Positions 1-6,337 of a stretch of DNA of 37,589 nucleotides are shown here, in pieces. How positions within the stretch are numbered: position 1 is the stretch's first letter; the number at the start of each line of letters is the position of its first letter. The notes under the pieces are model-generated. The model worked only from the letters and a program-made list of their open reading frames with translations, did not search any database and had not been told where the DNA came from. The stretch lies in the IMG/VR virus record IMGVR_UViG_3300035034_001839, positions 1-37,589 of that record. One strand, 5' to 3'. Made by a program: the position numbers and the translations under genes. This DNA is from a virus.

Positions 1-41
1 ACGTCCTGGTGCTGGGTCTAAACGCTGCGGTCACGACACCT

Positions 42-127
42 GCCCAGGTGGCGGAATGGTAGACGCGCTAGCTTCAGGTGCTAGTATTCGCAAGGATGTG
101 GAGGTTCGAGTCCTCTCCTGGGCACCA
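42..127 (+). tRNA. tRNA-Leu (anticodon CAG), phage integration site
   Basis: An 86-nt class II tRNA with an encoded CCA end. The acceptor strand GCCCAGG pairs with CCTGGGC. The anticodon arm ctagc-ttCAGgt-gctag gives anticodon CAG, which reads leucine CUG codons. A long variable arm (tattcgcaaggatg) follows, then the T arm with ggttcgagtcc. The last 14 nt are the phage attachment core, so integration has replaced the host 3' end with an identical phage copy and the tRNA stays functional. Confidence 0.96.
114..127 (+). other. attL core, 14-bp attachment repeat
   Basis: The sequence tctcctgggcacca is the 3' end of the tRNA-Leu gene and recurs exactly at 37463-37476 in the same orientation. The flanking bases differ immediately outside (ctc before and caat after here; gct before and tata after at the other copy). 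This is the pattern left by site-specific integration of a phage into a tRNA 3' end, and it marks the left prophage boundary. Confidence 0.9.
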
Positions 128-150
128 CAATACTCAATATTTCCCTTATT

Positions 151-387
151 TTACTCAGCAGGAATGGCAGAGACGCCAGCCTGCCCCCCATCGTGCCCCC
201 CACTGTTTTCTTGGTAGTTTCCCCCGCCTGTGATCAGGTCTTCTAGGTCAGTGCAGCGGATCAGGGAAGCACGGCCCCATTTGTGAAGGTCGAGGCGACC
301 CGCATTAATGGCGCGATAGATGCTGTCCTTGCCAATGCCATAGGCGCTGGGAATCTCGGAAACGCGGATGAAGATTCGCTGTGTCAT
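151..387 (-). CDS. AlpA/excisionase-like DNA-binding protein
   Basis: A 78-aa product starting MTQRIFIRVSEIPSAYGIGK. The N-terminal half has the MerR/AlpA-type winged-helix pattern in which a short helix-turn-helix recognises a start point (SEIPSAYGIGKDSIYRAINAG), followed by a basic strand (LHKWGRASLI) and an acidic stretch. Such proteins in phages serve as excisionases or transcription regulators. The start at 387 has GGGAG 7 nt upstream and overlaps the methyltransferase stop as ATGA. A longer in-frame start exists but lacks this spacing. It is the last gene of the leftward operon, lies beside attL, and its 3' part contains the left arm-site repeats. Both facts favour a role in excision, but this is inferred. 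Confidence 0.75.
   Translation of the reverse strand: MTQRIFIRVSEIPSAYGIGKDSIYRAINAGRLDLHKWGRASLIRCTDLEDLITGGGNYQENSGGHDGGQAGVSAIPAE
182..202. repeat. Left pair of 9-bp direct repeats, putative integrase arm sites
   Basis: TGCCCCCCA occurs at 182-190 and 194-202, a pitch of 12 bp. An identically spaced pair in the same orientation lies at 37320-37340 next to attR. Paired short direct repeats on both sides of the core are how arm-type sites of lambda- and P4-type integrases are organised. Confidence 0.6.
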
Positions 388-1862
388 GCGGATCTCCCTT
401 TTGTGTTTTCCATGCTCGCTTTCATGCGATCCATGATCCATTTGATGCATGGCACCGCCATTGAGTTGCCGAGGGCTTTGTATTGCGGCCCGTCAGCAGC
501 GTCTTTGCCGCGGTATTTGATTGCGGTGTGATTGTCGGGAAACCCCTGCAAGCGGGCGCACTCCGTCGGGCTTAGGCGTCGCACCGCCCACGGCTGGGCC
601 ACATGCCACGGCTTCACCGTCTCTATGGCTCCGGTCAGCTCTGTGGTGGTTGGCGGTGGCCGATCATATCCGCGCCCGTCATCCCCCCGAAACCTGTCCT
701 GAAAGGCAATAGCAGGGGGAACGCCCGCGTTTGCATGGCTGCCGTCATGGCCGACCGCTCGTATGGTTGGGCACAGGTCATCGAGGGCGTCGGCTCCATA
801 GTCCTTTGACGAAAAAGCAACCGGCACAAAGTGACCAGCCGCTGCGCCCTCGGGCCTGCCGCTTGCACCGCCTGAAAAGCTATGTGAGCACAGTGTTCCG
901 GCCACAGGCACCAATGGCGTCCCGCGTCCGGTTCCATCTTCGCTGGCATCGTAACCTTCACCGCGCAGCGCGTGAGCGACCATCGTTTCTGTTTCAAAGT
1001 CTTGCCGCCCCATTCCACCTGCGTTCAGGCAATGTGCAACATCTCCGGTGCTGGAAATAACGCCTGCTCCAATTTGTGCGCGAACAGGCCCGTCTTTGCA
1101 GGATGTGTCCAAGGTTGGTGCTACTTCAGTGAAACCACCGCCATGAGGGCCTGTTTCAAAGCCTCGGGTAGTGCTTTCCCTCGCTTCTCGGTGCGGCGGA
1201 GTATGCCCGCGCAGGCTTTGGCGCTCAAATAAAACCGCTGCGGGATCGACCCGACCTCCAAAATCGACGACAACGAACACACGTCGGCGTCGTTGGGCCA
1301 CTCCGAAGTATTGAGCGTCGAGAACCCTCCAAGCTGCCCGTGCCCGTGGTCCTGCAACCATACCAGACTTTGGCCAGCTCTCCCCGTCTGGGGTTTGAAA
1401 GGCATCATCTGCTCCGACAAGGCCTCCCAAGAAACATCCAAATGCGTTTCCTTTGTCGGAGAGGACGCCTGGGACGTTCTCCCAGAGGACGGCGAGTTTT
1501 CCATCAAGTCGAGCATCGACGATTGCATGGCAGGTCTCCACAAATTTCAGGGTCAGGTTGCCGCGCGCATCATCCGTGCCGCCGCGCAGGCCAGCGATTG
1601 AGAACGCTTGGCAAGGTGTTCCGGCTACAAGGATGTCTGGCAGCGGGATCCCGTGGTATCTTAAAAGCTCCGGCGTTACTTCGGTCATGTCGCCCCAAAG
1701 CAACGGGTCACCTTGATTGTGGGTGTCAGGCGTCCGGTACCCGAGCCGTTCCTGAAGAACAGCGCGGGGGAATTTCTCGATTTCGGATGCGACGCGCCAG
1801 TCCACCCAAGGCGCGGCCATCTCAGGGGCTCCTATGCCGGAGCAGAGCGTCATACCAATCAT
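384..1862 (-). CDS. DNA (cytosine-5) methyltransferase
   Basis: A 492-aa C5-cytosine methyltransferase that transfers a methyl group from SAM to cytosine in a specific DNA sequence. Visible motifs in order: motif I LCSGIGAPE (residues 6-14, SAM binding), motif IV GTPCQAFS with catalytic Cys84, motif VI ENVPG (128-132), motif VIII QRRRRVF (190-196), a long variable target-recognition region (about 205-430), and the C-terminal motifs RRLSPTECARLQGFP and ALGNSMAVP. The start at 1862 has GGAG at good distance; codons further upstream overlap the preceding gene. It ends in an ATGA overlap with the AlpA-like gene. No cognate endonuclease is adjacent, so protection of phage DNA from host restriction is the likely role. 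Confidence 0.95.
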   Translation of the reverse strand: MIGMTLCSGIGAPEMAAPWVDWRVASEIEKFPRAVLQERLGYRTPDTHNQGDPLLWGDMTEVTPELLRYHGIPLPDILVAGTPCQAFSIAGLRGGTDDARGNLTLKFVETCHAIVDARLDGKLAVLWENVPGVLSDKGNAFGCFLGGLVGADDAFQTPDGESWPKSGMVAGPRARAAWRVLDAQYFGVAQRRRRVFVVVDFGGRVDPAAVLFERQSLRGHTPPHREARESTTRGFETGPHGGGFTEVAPTLDTSCKDGPVRAQIGAGVISSTGDVAHCLNAGGMGRQDFETETMVAHALRGEGYDASEDGTGRGTPLVPVAGTLCSHSFSGGASGRPEGAAAGHFVPVAFSSKDYGADALDDLCPTIRAVGHDGSHANAGVPPAIAFQDRFRGDDGRGYDRPPPTTTELTGAIETVKPWHVAQPWAVRRLSPTECARLQGFPDNHTAIKYRGKDAADGPQYKALGNSMAVPCIKWIMDRMKASMENTKGRSA

Positions 1863-1864
1863 GC

Positions 1865-2116
1865 TTATTCTCCGATCGTAGTTGCTGGGTGTCTTGCTCC
1901 GGCGTGAGCAACACATGGTTTTGCCCGAGTGTCTCTAATCTCGATCCGCAGCTCCGCAAGGCAGGTGTTGAATGGGCTCGGGTCCGTCGAGATTGTTTGA
2001 ACGACCTCGACCATCGCAGCGCACCGATCCAGTGTTGTATCCATCTGGGCAATCTTGGCCTCTAGTTCGGCAATCTTGCGCTGGGCTTCGGCTAGACTGA
2101 TAATGTGTCCGGTCAT
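1865..2116 (-). CDS. Small coiled-coil phage protein
   Basis: An 83-aa product. Residues 7-27 (LAEAQRKIAELEAKIAQMD) form a heptad-like amphipathic helix; the remainder has no recognisable domain. The start has GGAG 8 nt upstream and overlaps the upstream gene's stop as ATGA; the stop lies 2 nt before the methyltransferase ATG. Its place between two translationally coupled genes supports a real gene. Function unknown. Confidence 0.7.
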   Translation of the reverse strand: MTGHIISLAEAQRKIAELEAKIAQMDTTLDRCAAMVEVVQTISTDPSPFNTCLAELRIEIRDTRAKPCVAHAGARHPATTIGE

Positions 2117-2439
2117 GCCACCATCTCCACGTCGAGTTCATGGGATATCAGGACCGTCGCATCGTCGGGCCAAGCAAATCGGACCGAGTTGCCACCAGCA
2201 TGTTCTACCCAGAACGCAGGCTTTCCGCTGACCAAGATGGGCCGACCGAATCCTTCCGGCAGAGGTGCCTCATTGATGAATGCGACCATCGTCAGAAACT
2301 TTTTGAAGTTGATCGCGTCATTGGCGGACTGGATTGCGTTGAAAGCCCGCATCCGAGCCTGGTTCTTGTCCTTGGCGTAAAATAGGGCATCGCCATATCC
2401 TACGACACCGACGGTGTATCGTTTGAGGATGCAGCTCAT
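2113..2439 (-). CDS. Hypothetical phage protein (108 aa)
   Basis: A 108-aa product starting MSCILKRYTVGVVGYGDALF. The start at 2439 was chosen because it forms an ATGA overlap with the stop of the upstream gene and has AGGA upstream; a longer reading of 132 aa exists. The first half looks like an alpha/beta fold with a basic helix (AKDKNQARMRAFNAIQSAN). The C-terminal half resembles a small beta domain (GKPAFWVEHAGGNSVRFAW). No family recognised. It is coupled to the ASCH-like gene before it. Confidence 0.7.
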   Translation of the reverse strand: MSCILKRYTVGVVGYGDALFYAKDKNQARMRAFNAIQSANDAINFKKFLTMVAFINEAPLPEGFGRPILVSGKPAFWVEHAGGNSVRFAWPDDATVLISHELDVEMVA

Positions 2440-3107
2440 GCCGTCATCCTGTCGATGTTGCAGAGGTGTGGTGTGTAGCTGGTCACTTCCACCCAAGGGT
2501 TTGCGTCCCACGCGCCGTCGCCGTTGATTTTGTCCCAGAGGGTCGCATAGGCTTCCACCGGCCCCTTGAGCGGCATCATTTCGATGCTGCCCCCGTTGGG
2601 ACTGGGTACTTGGCGCGTGTCGTTTTCGTCAAAGAATGGCCCGCACCCTTCTGCAATTGCTCCGGCTTCATCTATTTCGTGCAGGCGCTCGATCCGATAG
2701 TCGGTCACGACCAGCGTCAGGCGGCTGGCCCATTTCGGCATATGTATCGAGGGATGCCAGCCGCCCCAATATGAGTGCCAGCCGTGGTCGGGATCGGCTT
2801 TGTAGTGAACCTTGCCGCCGATCGCCTCGCTGGGCTTTTTACCCCACCCGATCCCGCTGATTTGAAAGTTCTCGCGGACCCAGATCAAATCTTGGGCCTG
2901 CGTTCGGGTGCCAAAGTGCTGACCGTAGGGTGTGCCAGTACGATCTTGGCACCGGATAAAGCCGGTATCGGGATCCCGCCACCAGTGCCCAACATCGACC
3001 GGAGCGTCTTTGAAGATGCGCCGCGTCTCTGTTTTGCGACCGGCCAGCATGGCTTGCACCATCTCTGCGTTGAACAGTTTTGGTATGTGGCGAGGTTGTT
3101 CACCCAA
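2436..3107 (-). CDS. ASCH/PUA-like phage protein
   Basis: A 223-aa protein resembling the family common in tailed phages that opens 'P.LF....V.A.L.GRKT.TRR' (here PKLFNAEMVQAMLAGRKTET, then RRI). It continues with an LIWVRENF motif and then HMPKWASRLTLVVTDYRIER before an acidic 'LHEIDEAGAIAEG' helix. This layout is that of ASCH-like (PUA-related) proteins, expected to bind RNA or modified nucleotides. The exact role in phages is not established. The start is a TTG at 3107 with an AAAGGAG ribosome site about 7 nt upstream, which decides it; it overlaps the previous gene by 8 bp. Confidence 0.75.
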   Translation of the reverse strand: MGEQPRHIPKLFNAEMVQAMLAGRKTETRRIFKDAPVDVGHWWRDPDTGFIRCQDRTGTPYGQHFGTRTQAQDLIWVRENFQISGIGWGKKPSEAIGGKVHYKADPDHGWHSYWGGWHPSIHMPKWASRLTLVVTDYRIERLHEIDEAGAIAEGCGPFFDENDTRQVPSPNGGSIEMMPLKGPVEAYATLWDKINGDGAWDANPWVEVTSYTPHLCNIDRMTA

Positions 3108-3408
3108 TAGCCTTCTCCTTTGCAGCCTGTTTTGCGTCCGTCAGCGCCTCGATCAGGGCCGAGAGGGCCTTTGCGATCGCTTTGTCCCGTTTCCGGCTGG
3201 CCTCTGTGGCGGTGGTGTTCTTTGACATGCGCTTGTGCATATCCATGTTCTGGGCAAGGTTCGCGATCGGGAAGCTGTGCGACCAGCCGGTCGATCCGCT
3301 CTTGCCTTCGCCCCCAACCCAAACCAAGGCCCCGCTGTATCGCGTTTCTGCCGTCACTTTGCCGACGGTCACGCTCACCGGATCCGAGTGTAATCTGCGC
3401 TCGCCCAT
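3100..3408 (-). CDS. Hypothetical phage protein (102 aa)
   Basis: A 102-aa product starting MGERRLHSDPVSVTVGKVTA. The N-terminal half is beta-rich; the C-terminal third is a lysine/alanine-rich helix (RDKAIAKALSALIEALTDAK). GGAGGA lies 8 nt before the ATG, and TGATG joins it to the stop of the upstream gene. No family recognised. It belongs to the leftward early operon. Confidence 0.65.
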   Translation of the reverse strand: MGERRLHSDPVSVTVGKVTAETRYSGALVWVGGEGKSGSTGWSHSFPIANLAQNMDMHKRMSKNTTATEASRKRDKAIAKALSALIEALTDAKQAAKEKAIG

Positions 3409-3644
3409 CAGCGTTTTCCTCCGGTTGGTGGGTACACGGTGATAAACCCGTCATCCTCGATCAGATCGTTGAGGCCAGGACACTCCGGTCGCATCGTGCC
3501 GCCTGGGCAATCGCAACCAGGCCAGAGCGGACACTTGAATGTCGGCATCTCGCCTTCGATGCCCGCGCTGACCTCGGGAGGAGGTGAGGCCAGCGCGGGC
3601 CGGTGTCCGTGAGTGGATTTCGGTGCGGGGTGATTTGCGCTCAT
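3408..3644 (-). CDS. Small cysteine-motif protein (78 aa)
   Basis: A 78-aa product with a clustered set of cysteines, CPLWPGCDCPGGTMRPECPG (about residues 38-57), which could bind zinc; the first 30 residues are proline-rich and probably disordered. The ATG at 3644 overlaps the upstream stop as ATGA and has a strong GAGGTGATC ribosome site. Metal binding is inferred from the cysteine spacing only. Function unknown. Confidence 0.65.
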   Translation of the reverse strand: MSANHPAPKSTHGHRPALASPPPEVSAGIEGEMPTFKCPLWPGCDCPGGTMRPECPGLNDLIEDDGFITVYPPTGGKR

Positions 3645-3919
3645 GGCTGGATCACCTCGTATTGGCTGTTATCGAGGCGCAGGGGTTTCGCACCCATGTC
3701 CACGATCTCGATGTCGCGGCTGCCAAACATGCGGCCACAAACGATGCCCTGTTCTGGGTGGTGTGAGGGTGAACGTTTGAAGCGCACCTCGTCACCCAGC
3801 TTGGGGGAATAGAAAGGTGGCCTCGAGCTGGACGTGCCAATGCTCGAGACCGAAGGTGCCCCTGCCTGCTGATCTGCGATCGCGGCTGTGGGGTGAGGCG
3901 ACTGGTTTGGGATGCTCAT
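3641..3919 (-). CDS. Hypothetical phage protein with C-terminal beta domain
   Basis: A 92-aa product. Residues 1-35 are low-complexity (Ser, Pro, Ala). From residue 40 on, KLGDEVRFKRSPSHHPEQGI with IEIVDMGAKPLRL after it looks like a small SH3/KOW-like beta barrel. ATG coupled by ATGA to the TSCPD gene stop. No known family assigned. Confidence 0.65.
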   Translation of the reverse strand: MSIPNQSPHPTAAIADQQAGAPSVSSIGTSSSRPPFYSPKLGDEVRFKRSPSHHPEQGIVCGRMFGSRDIEIVDMGAKPLRLDNSQYEVIQP

Positions 3920-4260
3920 GCTGCCAAGGCTCCCTCTGTGACGGCACCGGCAATGACGCCGACCACAGTGGCCGGTTGGGTCTGCCCGTAGATTGGTGTC
4001 GTCGAAAGGCTCTTGCCTATCGTTTGCGGCTCGACCCCGTATTGGAGGAGCAGGCTGATAAGAACGCAGGCGTCCTCGATCGTGTGTTGAAGCTGCGAGC
4101 CCCCGCGTTGTCCGGCAGCGTAGAAGACCTCCACCGGATCGCCGGTCGTTACATCGAGGCCGATCGTGACATGAAACTTGTGCTCTGCACTGTCTGTTTG
4201 CCAGACCAGTCGGCGTGTAACCGAGGGCCGTCGGTTAGGCGGGGTCCTGCGCTCGCTCAC
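3916..4260 (-). CDS. Stand-alone TSCPD domain protein
   Basis: A 114-aa protein that is almost entirely a TSCPD domain, the module found at the C-terminus of B12-dependent ribonucleotide reductases and as short free proteins in phages and bacteria. The diagnostic run is visible: FHVTIGLDVTTGDPVEVFYA (about residues 28-47), then AGQRGGSQLQHTIEDACVLI and SLLLQYGVEPQTI. Free TSCPD proteins are poorly characterised; a link to nucleotide metabolism is inferred from the family. The start is GTG at 4260, with GGAG 8 nt upstream and a GTGA overlap with the first gene of the operon. Confidence 0.82.
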   Translation of the reverse strand: MSERRTPPNRRPSVTRRLVWQTDSAEHKFHVTIGLDVTTGDPVEVFYAAGQRGGSQLQHTIEDACVLISLLLQYGVEPQTIGKSLSTTPIYGQTQPATVVGVIAGAVTEGALAA

Positions 4261-4463
4261 CGTGCCATCTCCACCGGCATCTGTGCCAAGCGGGTTTGAT
4301 CAACCGTCAGCCCGCGGGCCGTCATGAGTGTCATCCAAGCGAGGCGGCGCAGAAGTGGCCGGTCGTGGTATTGTTCGGGGTTCGCAACAACCGTCCGTGC
4401 GTCGGCGATCAGGCCGAGTGTGGGTGTGGTCGTTGGTAGCCGTGGGTGTGTGAAATGCTTCAT
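4257..4463 (-). CDS. First gene of leftward operon, hypothetical (68 aa)
   Basis: A 68-aa product starting MKHFTHPRLPTTTPTLGLIA. The ATG at 4463 is chosen over an in-frame ATG at 4508 because GGAGG lies 6-7 nt before it, and because the predicted PL transcript would start near 4479, downstream of the longer start. The C-terminal part is helical (PLLRRLAWMTLMTARGLTVD). No family recognised. Confidence 0.65.
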   Translation of the reverse strand: MKHFTHPRLPTTTPTLGLIADARTVVANPEQYHDRPLLRRLAWMTLMTARGLTVDQTRLAQMPVEMAR

Positions 4464-4485
4464 CGTTGCCTCCGTTGTTGTTGGA

Positions 4486-4515
4486 GGTATAGTGGAGGTT
4501 TTGTCCACTGGTCAA
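4486..4515 (-). promoter_or_regulatory. Leftward early promoter PL
   Basis: Read on the minus strand: -35 TTGACC (4515-4510), an 18-nt spacer and -10 TATACC (4491-4486), placing the start near 4479, about 16 nt before the first ATG. The spacer is almost exactly the palindrome AGTGGA-N7-TCCACT, so a bound repressor would cover the promoter. The geometry matches PR at 5629-5658. Confidence 0.75.
4491..4509. promoter_or_regulatory. Operator in PL
   Basis: Perfect inverted repeat AGTGGA-N7-TCCACT lying in the spacer of PL. It has the same half-site layout, N(A/G)TGGA-N7-TCCA(C/T)T, as the sites at 4522-4540 and 5635-5653. Confidence 0.75.
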
Positions 4516-4521
4516 CATGTA

Positions 4522-4540
4522 AATGGAGAAAAAATCCATT
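4522..4540. promoter_or_regulatory. Second, upstream operator near PL
   Basis: Perfect inverted repeat AATGGA-N7-TCCATT. Its centre is 31 bp from the PL operator centre, about three helical turns, so two repressor dimers could sit on the same face and cooperate. Its half-sites are identical to those of the PR operator. Confidence 0.72.
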
Positions 4541-4585
4541 GATTAGAACGAATGGGGAACTTACACTTTGCACCGAGAGGTTGAA

Positions 4586-4717
4586 ATGAAAAGCTATAAT
4601 ATTCCGACATTTTTAATACTCGTGCTTACGCAAGTGCCAAGAGTTACCCCTGCGCGAGCAGCATATTTCTATCTGAAATTTAGGGGAATTTGTCTTACCG
4701 GAGAGGTGCGCGACTGA
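4586..4717 (+). CDS. Possible small secreted/membrane peptide (43 aa)
   Basis: A 43-aa frame starting MKSYNIPTFLILVLTQVPRV with GAGAGG 5 nt upstream. It has a hydrophobic segment followed by TPARA-A, which could be a signal peptide. It lies in the AT-rich space between PL and the immunity operon and converges on the gene ending at 4728. No homology recognised. This 4541-4727 stretch holds nothing else I can support. Confidence 0.28.
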   Translation: MKSYNIPTFLILVLTQVPRVTPARAAYFYLKFRGICLTGEVRD

Positions 4718-4727
4718 CTGCCGAGAG

Positions 4728-5033
4728 TTAGCGGCTAAGAGCCGAAATCCATGCGGCTATCTCTGCGTGTAAGACTGCTGCGACGATTCCAAGAGCATAA
4801 ACTGTTAGCCATTTGTAATCGATTTTTGCATCCAGCTTCGTATCTATGCGAGCAAGGGTTACCTCGATCGAGGTCAGCCGTTCCTCGACGCGATCCATTT
4901 TAGTTTCTAGACGATCGATGCGTTTATCCATGCCGCCAGAATCGCCGCCGCCGCCGCCGTGTGTCAAGGCTTCTATAGCGTCTGACGTGAGGTCGGCCAT
5001 TTGTGGGGGAGGCAACTGTGACACGTTACTCAT
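4728..5033 (-). CDS. Small coiled-coil membrane protein of immunity operon
   Basis: A 101-aa product. A flexible glycine stretch (HGGGGGDSGG, residues 25-34) leads into a regular coiled coil (MDKRIDRLETKMDRVEERLT and on to about residue 70), followed by one transmembrane helix (TVYALGIVAAVLHAEIAAWI). The layout resembles XhlA-like phage membrane proteins, but identity is uncertain. It is third in the repressor operon, coupled to the gene before it by ATGA, and has no clear ribosome site of its own. A role in superinfection exclusion is possible but not shown. Confidence 0.65.
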   Translation of the reverse strand: MSNVSQLPPPQMADLTSDAIEALTHGGGGGDSGGMDKRIDRLETKMDRVEERLTSIEVTLARIDTKLDAKIDYKWLTVYALGIVAAVLHAEIAAWISALSR

Positions 5034-5266
5034 TTGTTGGCGTTGTCATTCGAGAATTCCTGAAGCTTGCGAGCATTGGCTTCTGCACGTGAAAAGAGCT
5101 TTACGTATTGTTCAATCATTTCTTTACGTTCGGGGAGAGGAAGCATTGCCGCCAGTAATGCGTCTTGTTGTGCTAGAGCATTAAACCAATCAATACTCAT
5201 TTCAGCCCATTTTTCCAATTTCTCGACTCGAGCTTCCAACTCAGAGATTTGTTCATCTTTCGTCAC
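5030..5266 (-). CDS. Coiled-coil protein downstream of repressor
   Basis: A 78-aa mostly helical protein: a heptad region at the N-terminus (QISELEARVEKLEKWAEM), then a helical section ending in RAEANARKLQEFSND. The GTG start at 5266 is set by a GGGGAGG ribosome site 7 nt upstream; longer frames run into the repressor gene. The start is 4 nt after the repressor stop, so the two are one operon. Function unknown. Confidence 0.65.
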   Translation of the reverse strand: MTKDEQISELEARVEKLEKWAEMSIDWFNALAQQDALLAAMLPLPERKEMIEQYVKLFSRAEANARKLQEFSNDNANK

Positions 5267-5270
5267 TTTT

Positions 5271-5627
5271 CTACCTCCCCGACTTTGCCATGCGCTCCAT
5301 AAGAGCTGCATGAAGATCGCGAGGCACATCCGTAAAATCGTTGGCGTAGATGAAGTTTAACCCAAAGCCATAAATGTGAAAAATTCTTTCGGCTACGACT
5401 ATGTCCAGGCCAGCTTCGCCCTTTTCAATTTTGGTCAAAGAGCTCCTATCTAAGTCGACAGAGTCGGCGAATTCTGCCTTTGTTAGTCCTAGGACCTCCC
5501 TGACGGCGCTAATTCGCGGTCCTACTTTTTCCCTCCGGCTTTCACGGGGTATGAGCTTTTCAAGTGCTTTAACCATCCTCAAATTATCCACATCGGTAGA
5601 GAAAACTTCCATCGACTTCATTCCCAT
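5271..5627 (-). CDS. XRE-family phage repressor
   Basis: A 118-aa DNA-binding protein with an XRE helix-turn-helix at about residues 38-70 (VREVLGLTKAEFADSVDLDR, then SSLTKIEKGEAGLD). The C-terminal half is short and lacks the S24 peptidase domain of cI/LexA proteins, so it should not undergo RecA-stimulated self-cleavage; induction must work otherwise. It is divergent from the Cro-like gene, and the operator at 5635-5653 lies directly before its start, so it probably regulates itself and PR. The start is uncertain: ATGs at 5627, 5621 and 5612 are in frame and none has a strong ribosome site. Confidence 0.85.
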   Translation of the reverse strand: MGMKSMEVFSTDVDNLRMVKALEKLIPRESRREKVGPRISAVREVLGLTKAEFADSVDLDRSSLTKIEKGEAGLDIVVAERIFHIYGFGLNFIYANDFTDVPRDLHAALMERMAKSGR

Positions 5628-5628
5628 C

Positions 5629-5658
5629 TTGACGAATGGAGAAAAACTCCATTATTAC
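5629..5658 (+). promoter_or_regulatory. Rightward early promoter PR
   Basis: -35 TTGACG (5629-5634), an 18-nt spacer and -10 TATTAC (5653-5658). The expected start at about 5664-5666 coincides with the ATG of the Cro-like gene at 5666, which has no Shine-Dalgarno sequence, so the mRNA would be leaderless. The spacer is the operator 5635-5653, matching the layout of PL. Confidence 0.72.
5635..5653. promoter_or_regulatory. Operator in PR / repressor promoter region
   Basis: Perfect inverted repeat AATGGAG-AAAAA-CTCCATT (half-sites AATGGA/TCCATT, N7), the same as the site at 4522-4540. It lies between the divergent repressor and Cro-like genes. Confidence 0.78.
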
Positions 5659-5665
5659 AATTCAC

Positions 5666-5893
5666 ATGAGCAAAATTTCATCTGTAAACGACCTCATTTC
5701 GCTTTGGCCAAATCGAAAGGCTCTTGCTGGCGATCTCGAAGTAACGGTTGATCGAGTCCACAAGTGGGCACGGGTCAACTCGATACCAGCAAAATACCAT
5801 GGCGATGTTTTGGATGCCGCACTGATGCGAGATTTCGCGATAGATGCTGAAAACCTCATCGAAATGCATCGACCTAGATCGGACGCTGCGTGA
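5666..5893 (+). CDS. Cro-like helix-turn-helix regulator
   Basis: A 75-aa product. Residues 7-45 (LISLWPNRKALAGDLEVTVD, then RVHKWARVNSIPAKYHGDVL) match the Cro-like HTH proteins of alphaproteobacterial phages, in which 'LA.DL.V..D.V.KW...NSIP..Y' is typical. I chose ATG 5666 because the upstream in-frame ATG at 5636 lies inside the operator, before the predicted transcript start. It probably binds the same operators as the repressor to favour lytic growth. Confidence 0.82.
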   Translation: MSKISSVNDLISLWPNRKALAGDLEVTVDRVHKWARVNSIPAKYHGDVLDAALMRDFAIDAENLIEMHRPRSDAA

Positions 5894-6234
5894 ATGCGCA
5901 TGTGCCCAGTTCGCCGGTCGTGATTCATGTTCATGGTTCGTCATATGGCGAGCATGTCACATTTGCCCCTGGGCAGGCGACGGGACCTTCCCCCGCCGAT
6001 CGTCCGCGCTACGATCCCTATCAGGTGCACCGCGAGTTTCCGGCCCGTTGGCAGGCGTACATTGTAGCCAATTATCGGAACATCGGGCACGTCGCCTCTG
6101 TGTTCAATGTGTCCGAAAGAACCGCCCGTAACTGGTGGAAAGGCGATTTTGGGGCCGTTGGTGGCCACGTCGCCATTGCGATGCGCGAGCATGGACAGAC
6201 CGCCTACGAAGCCCTGTTTGCGGAGGCCGCTTAA
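5890..6234 (+). CDS. HTH-containing phage regulator (114 aa)
   Basis: A 114-aa protein. The N-terminal 45 residues are low in structure; residues 60-95 hold a helix-turn-helix (NIGHVASVFNVSERTARNWW, then KGDFGAVGGHVAIAMREH). The GTG start at 5890 overlaps the upstream stop as GTGA. It could be a CII-like or other early regulator; the palindromes at 6715-6802 are candidate targets, which is a guess from position. Confidence 0.7.
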   Translation: MNAHVPSSPVVIHVHGSSYGEHVTFAPGQATGPSPADRPRYDPYQVHREFPARWQAYIVANYRNIGHVASVFNVSERTARNWWKGDFGAVGGHVAIAMREHGQTAYEALFAEAA

Positions 6235-6267
6235 TATGCTGGCCTCCCCCCTTTTTTTGCCCAGTGA

Positions 6268-6303
6268 CGGACTAATGTCCGGACTAACTGCCGGACTAAC
6301 GTT
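6268..6303. repeat. Three tandem 12-bp repeats (CGGACTAA + 4)
   Basis: CGGACTAA begins at 6268, 6280 and 6292, each followed by four variable bases, an exact 12-bp pitch. It does not lie in a supported gene. It may be a protein-binding array. Confidence 0.6.
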
Positions 6304-6337
6304 CACGGGGATGCTGCACAGCAGCAGATTTGCGACT

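Noticed and set aside
1340-2065. Long plus-strand frame opposite the cytosine methyltransferase
   Set aside because: It lies antisense to a gene with all methyltransferase motifs and has no recognisable domain; a shadow of the codon bias.
4966-4980. Possible further copy of the dispersed element (gccgccagaatcgcc)
   Set aside because: Only 9 bases match and it lies in a glycine-run codon stretch.
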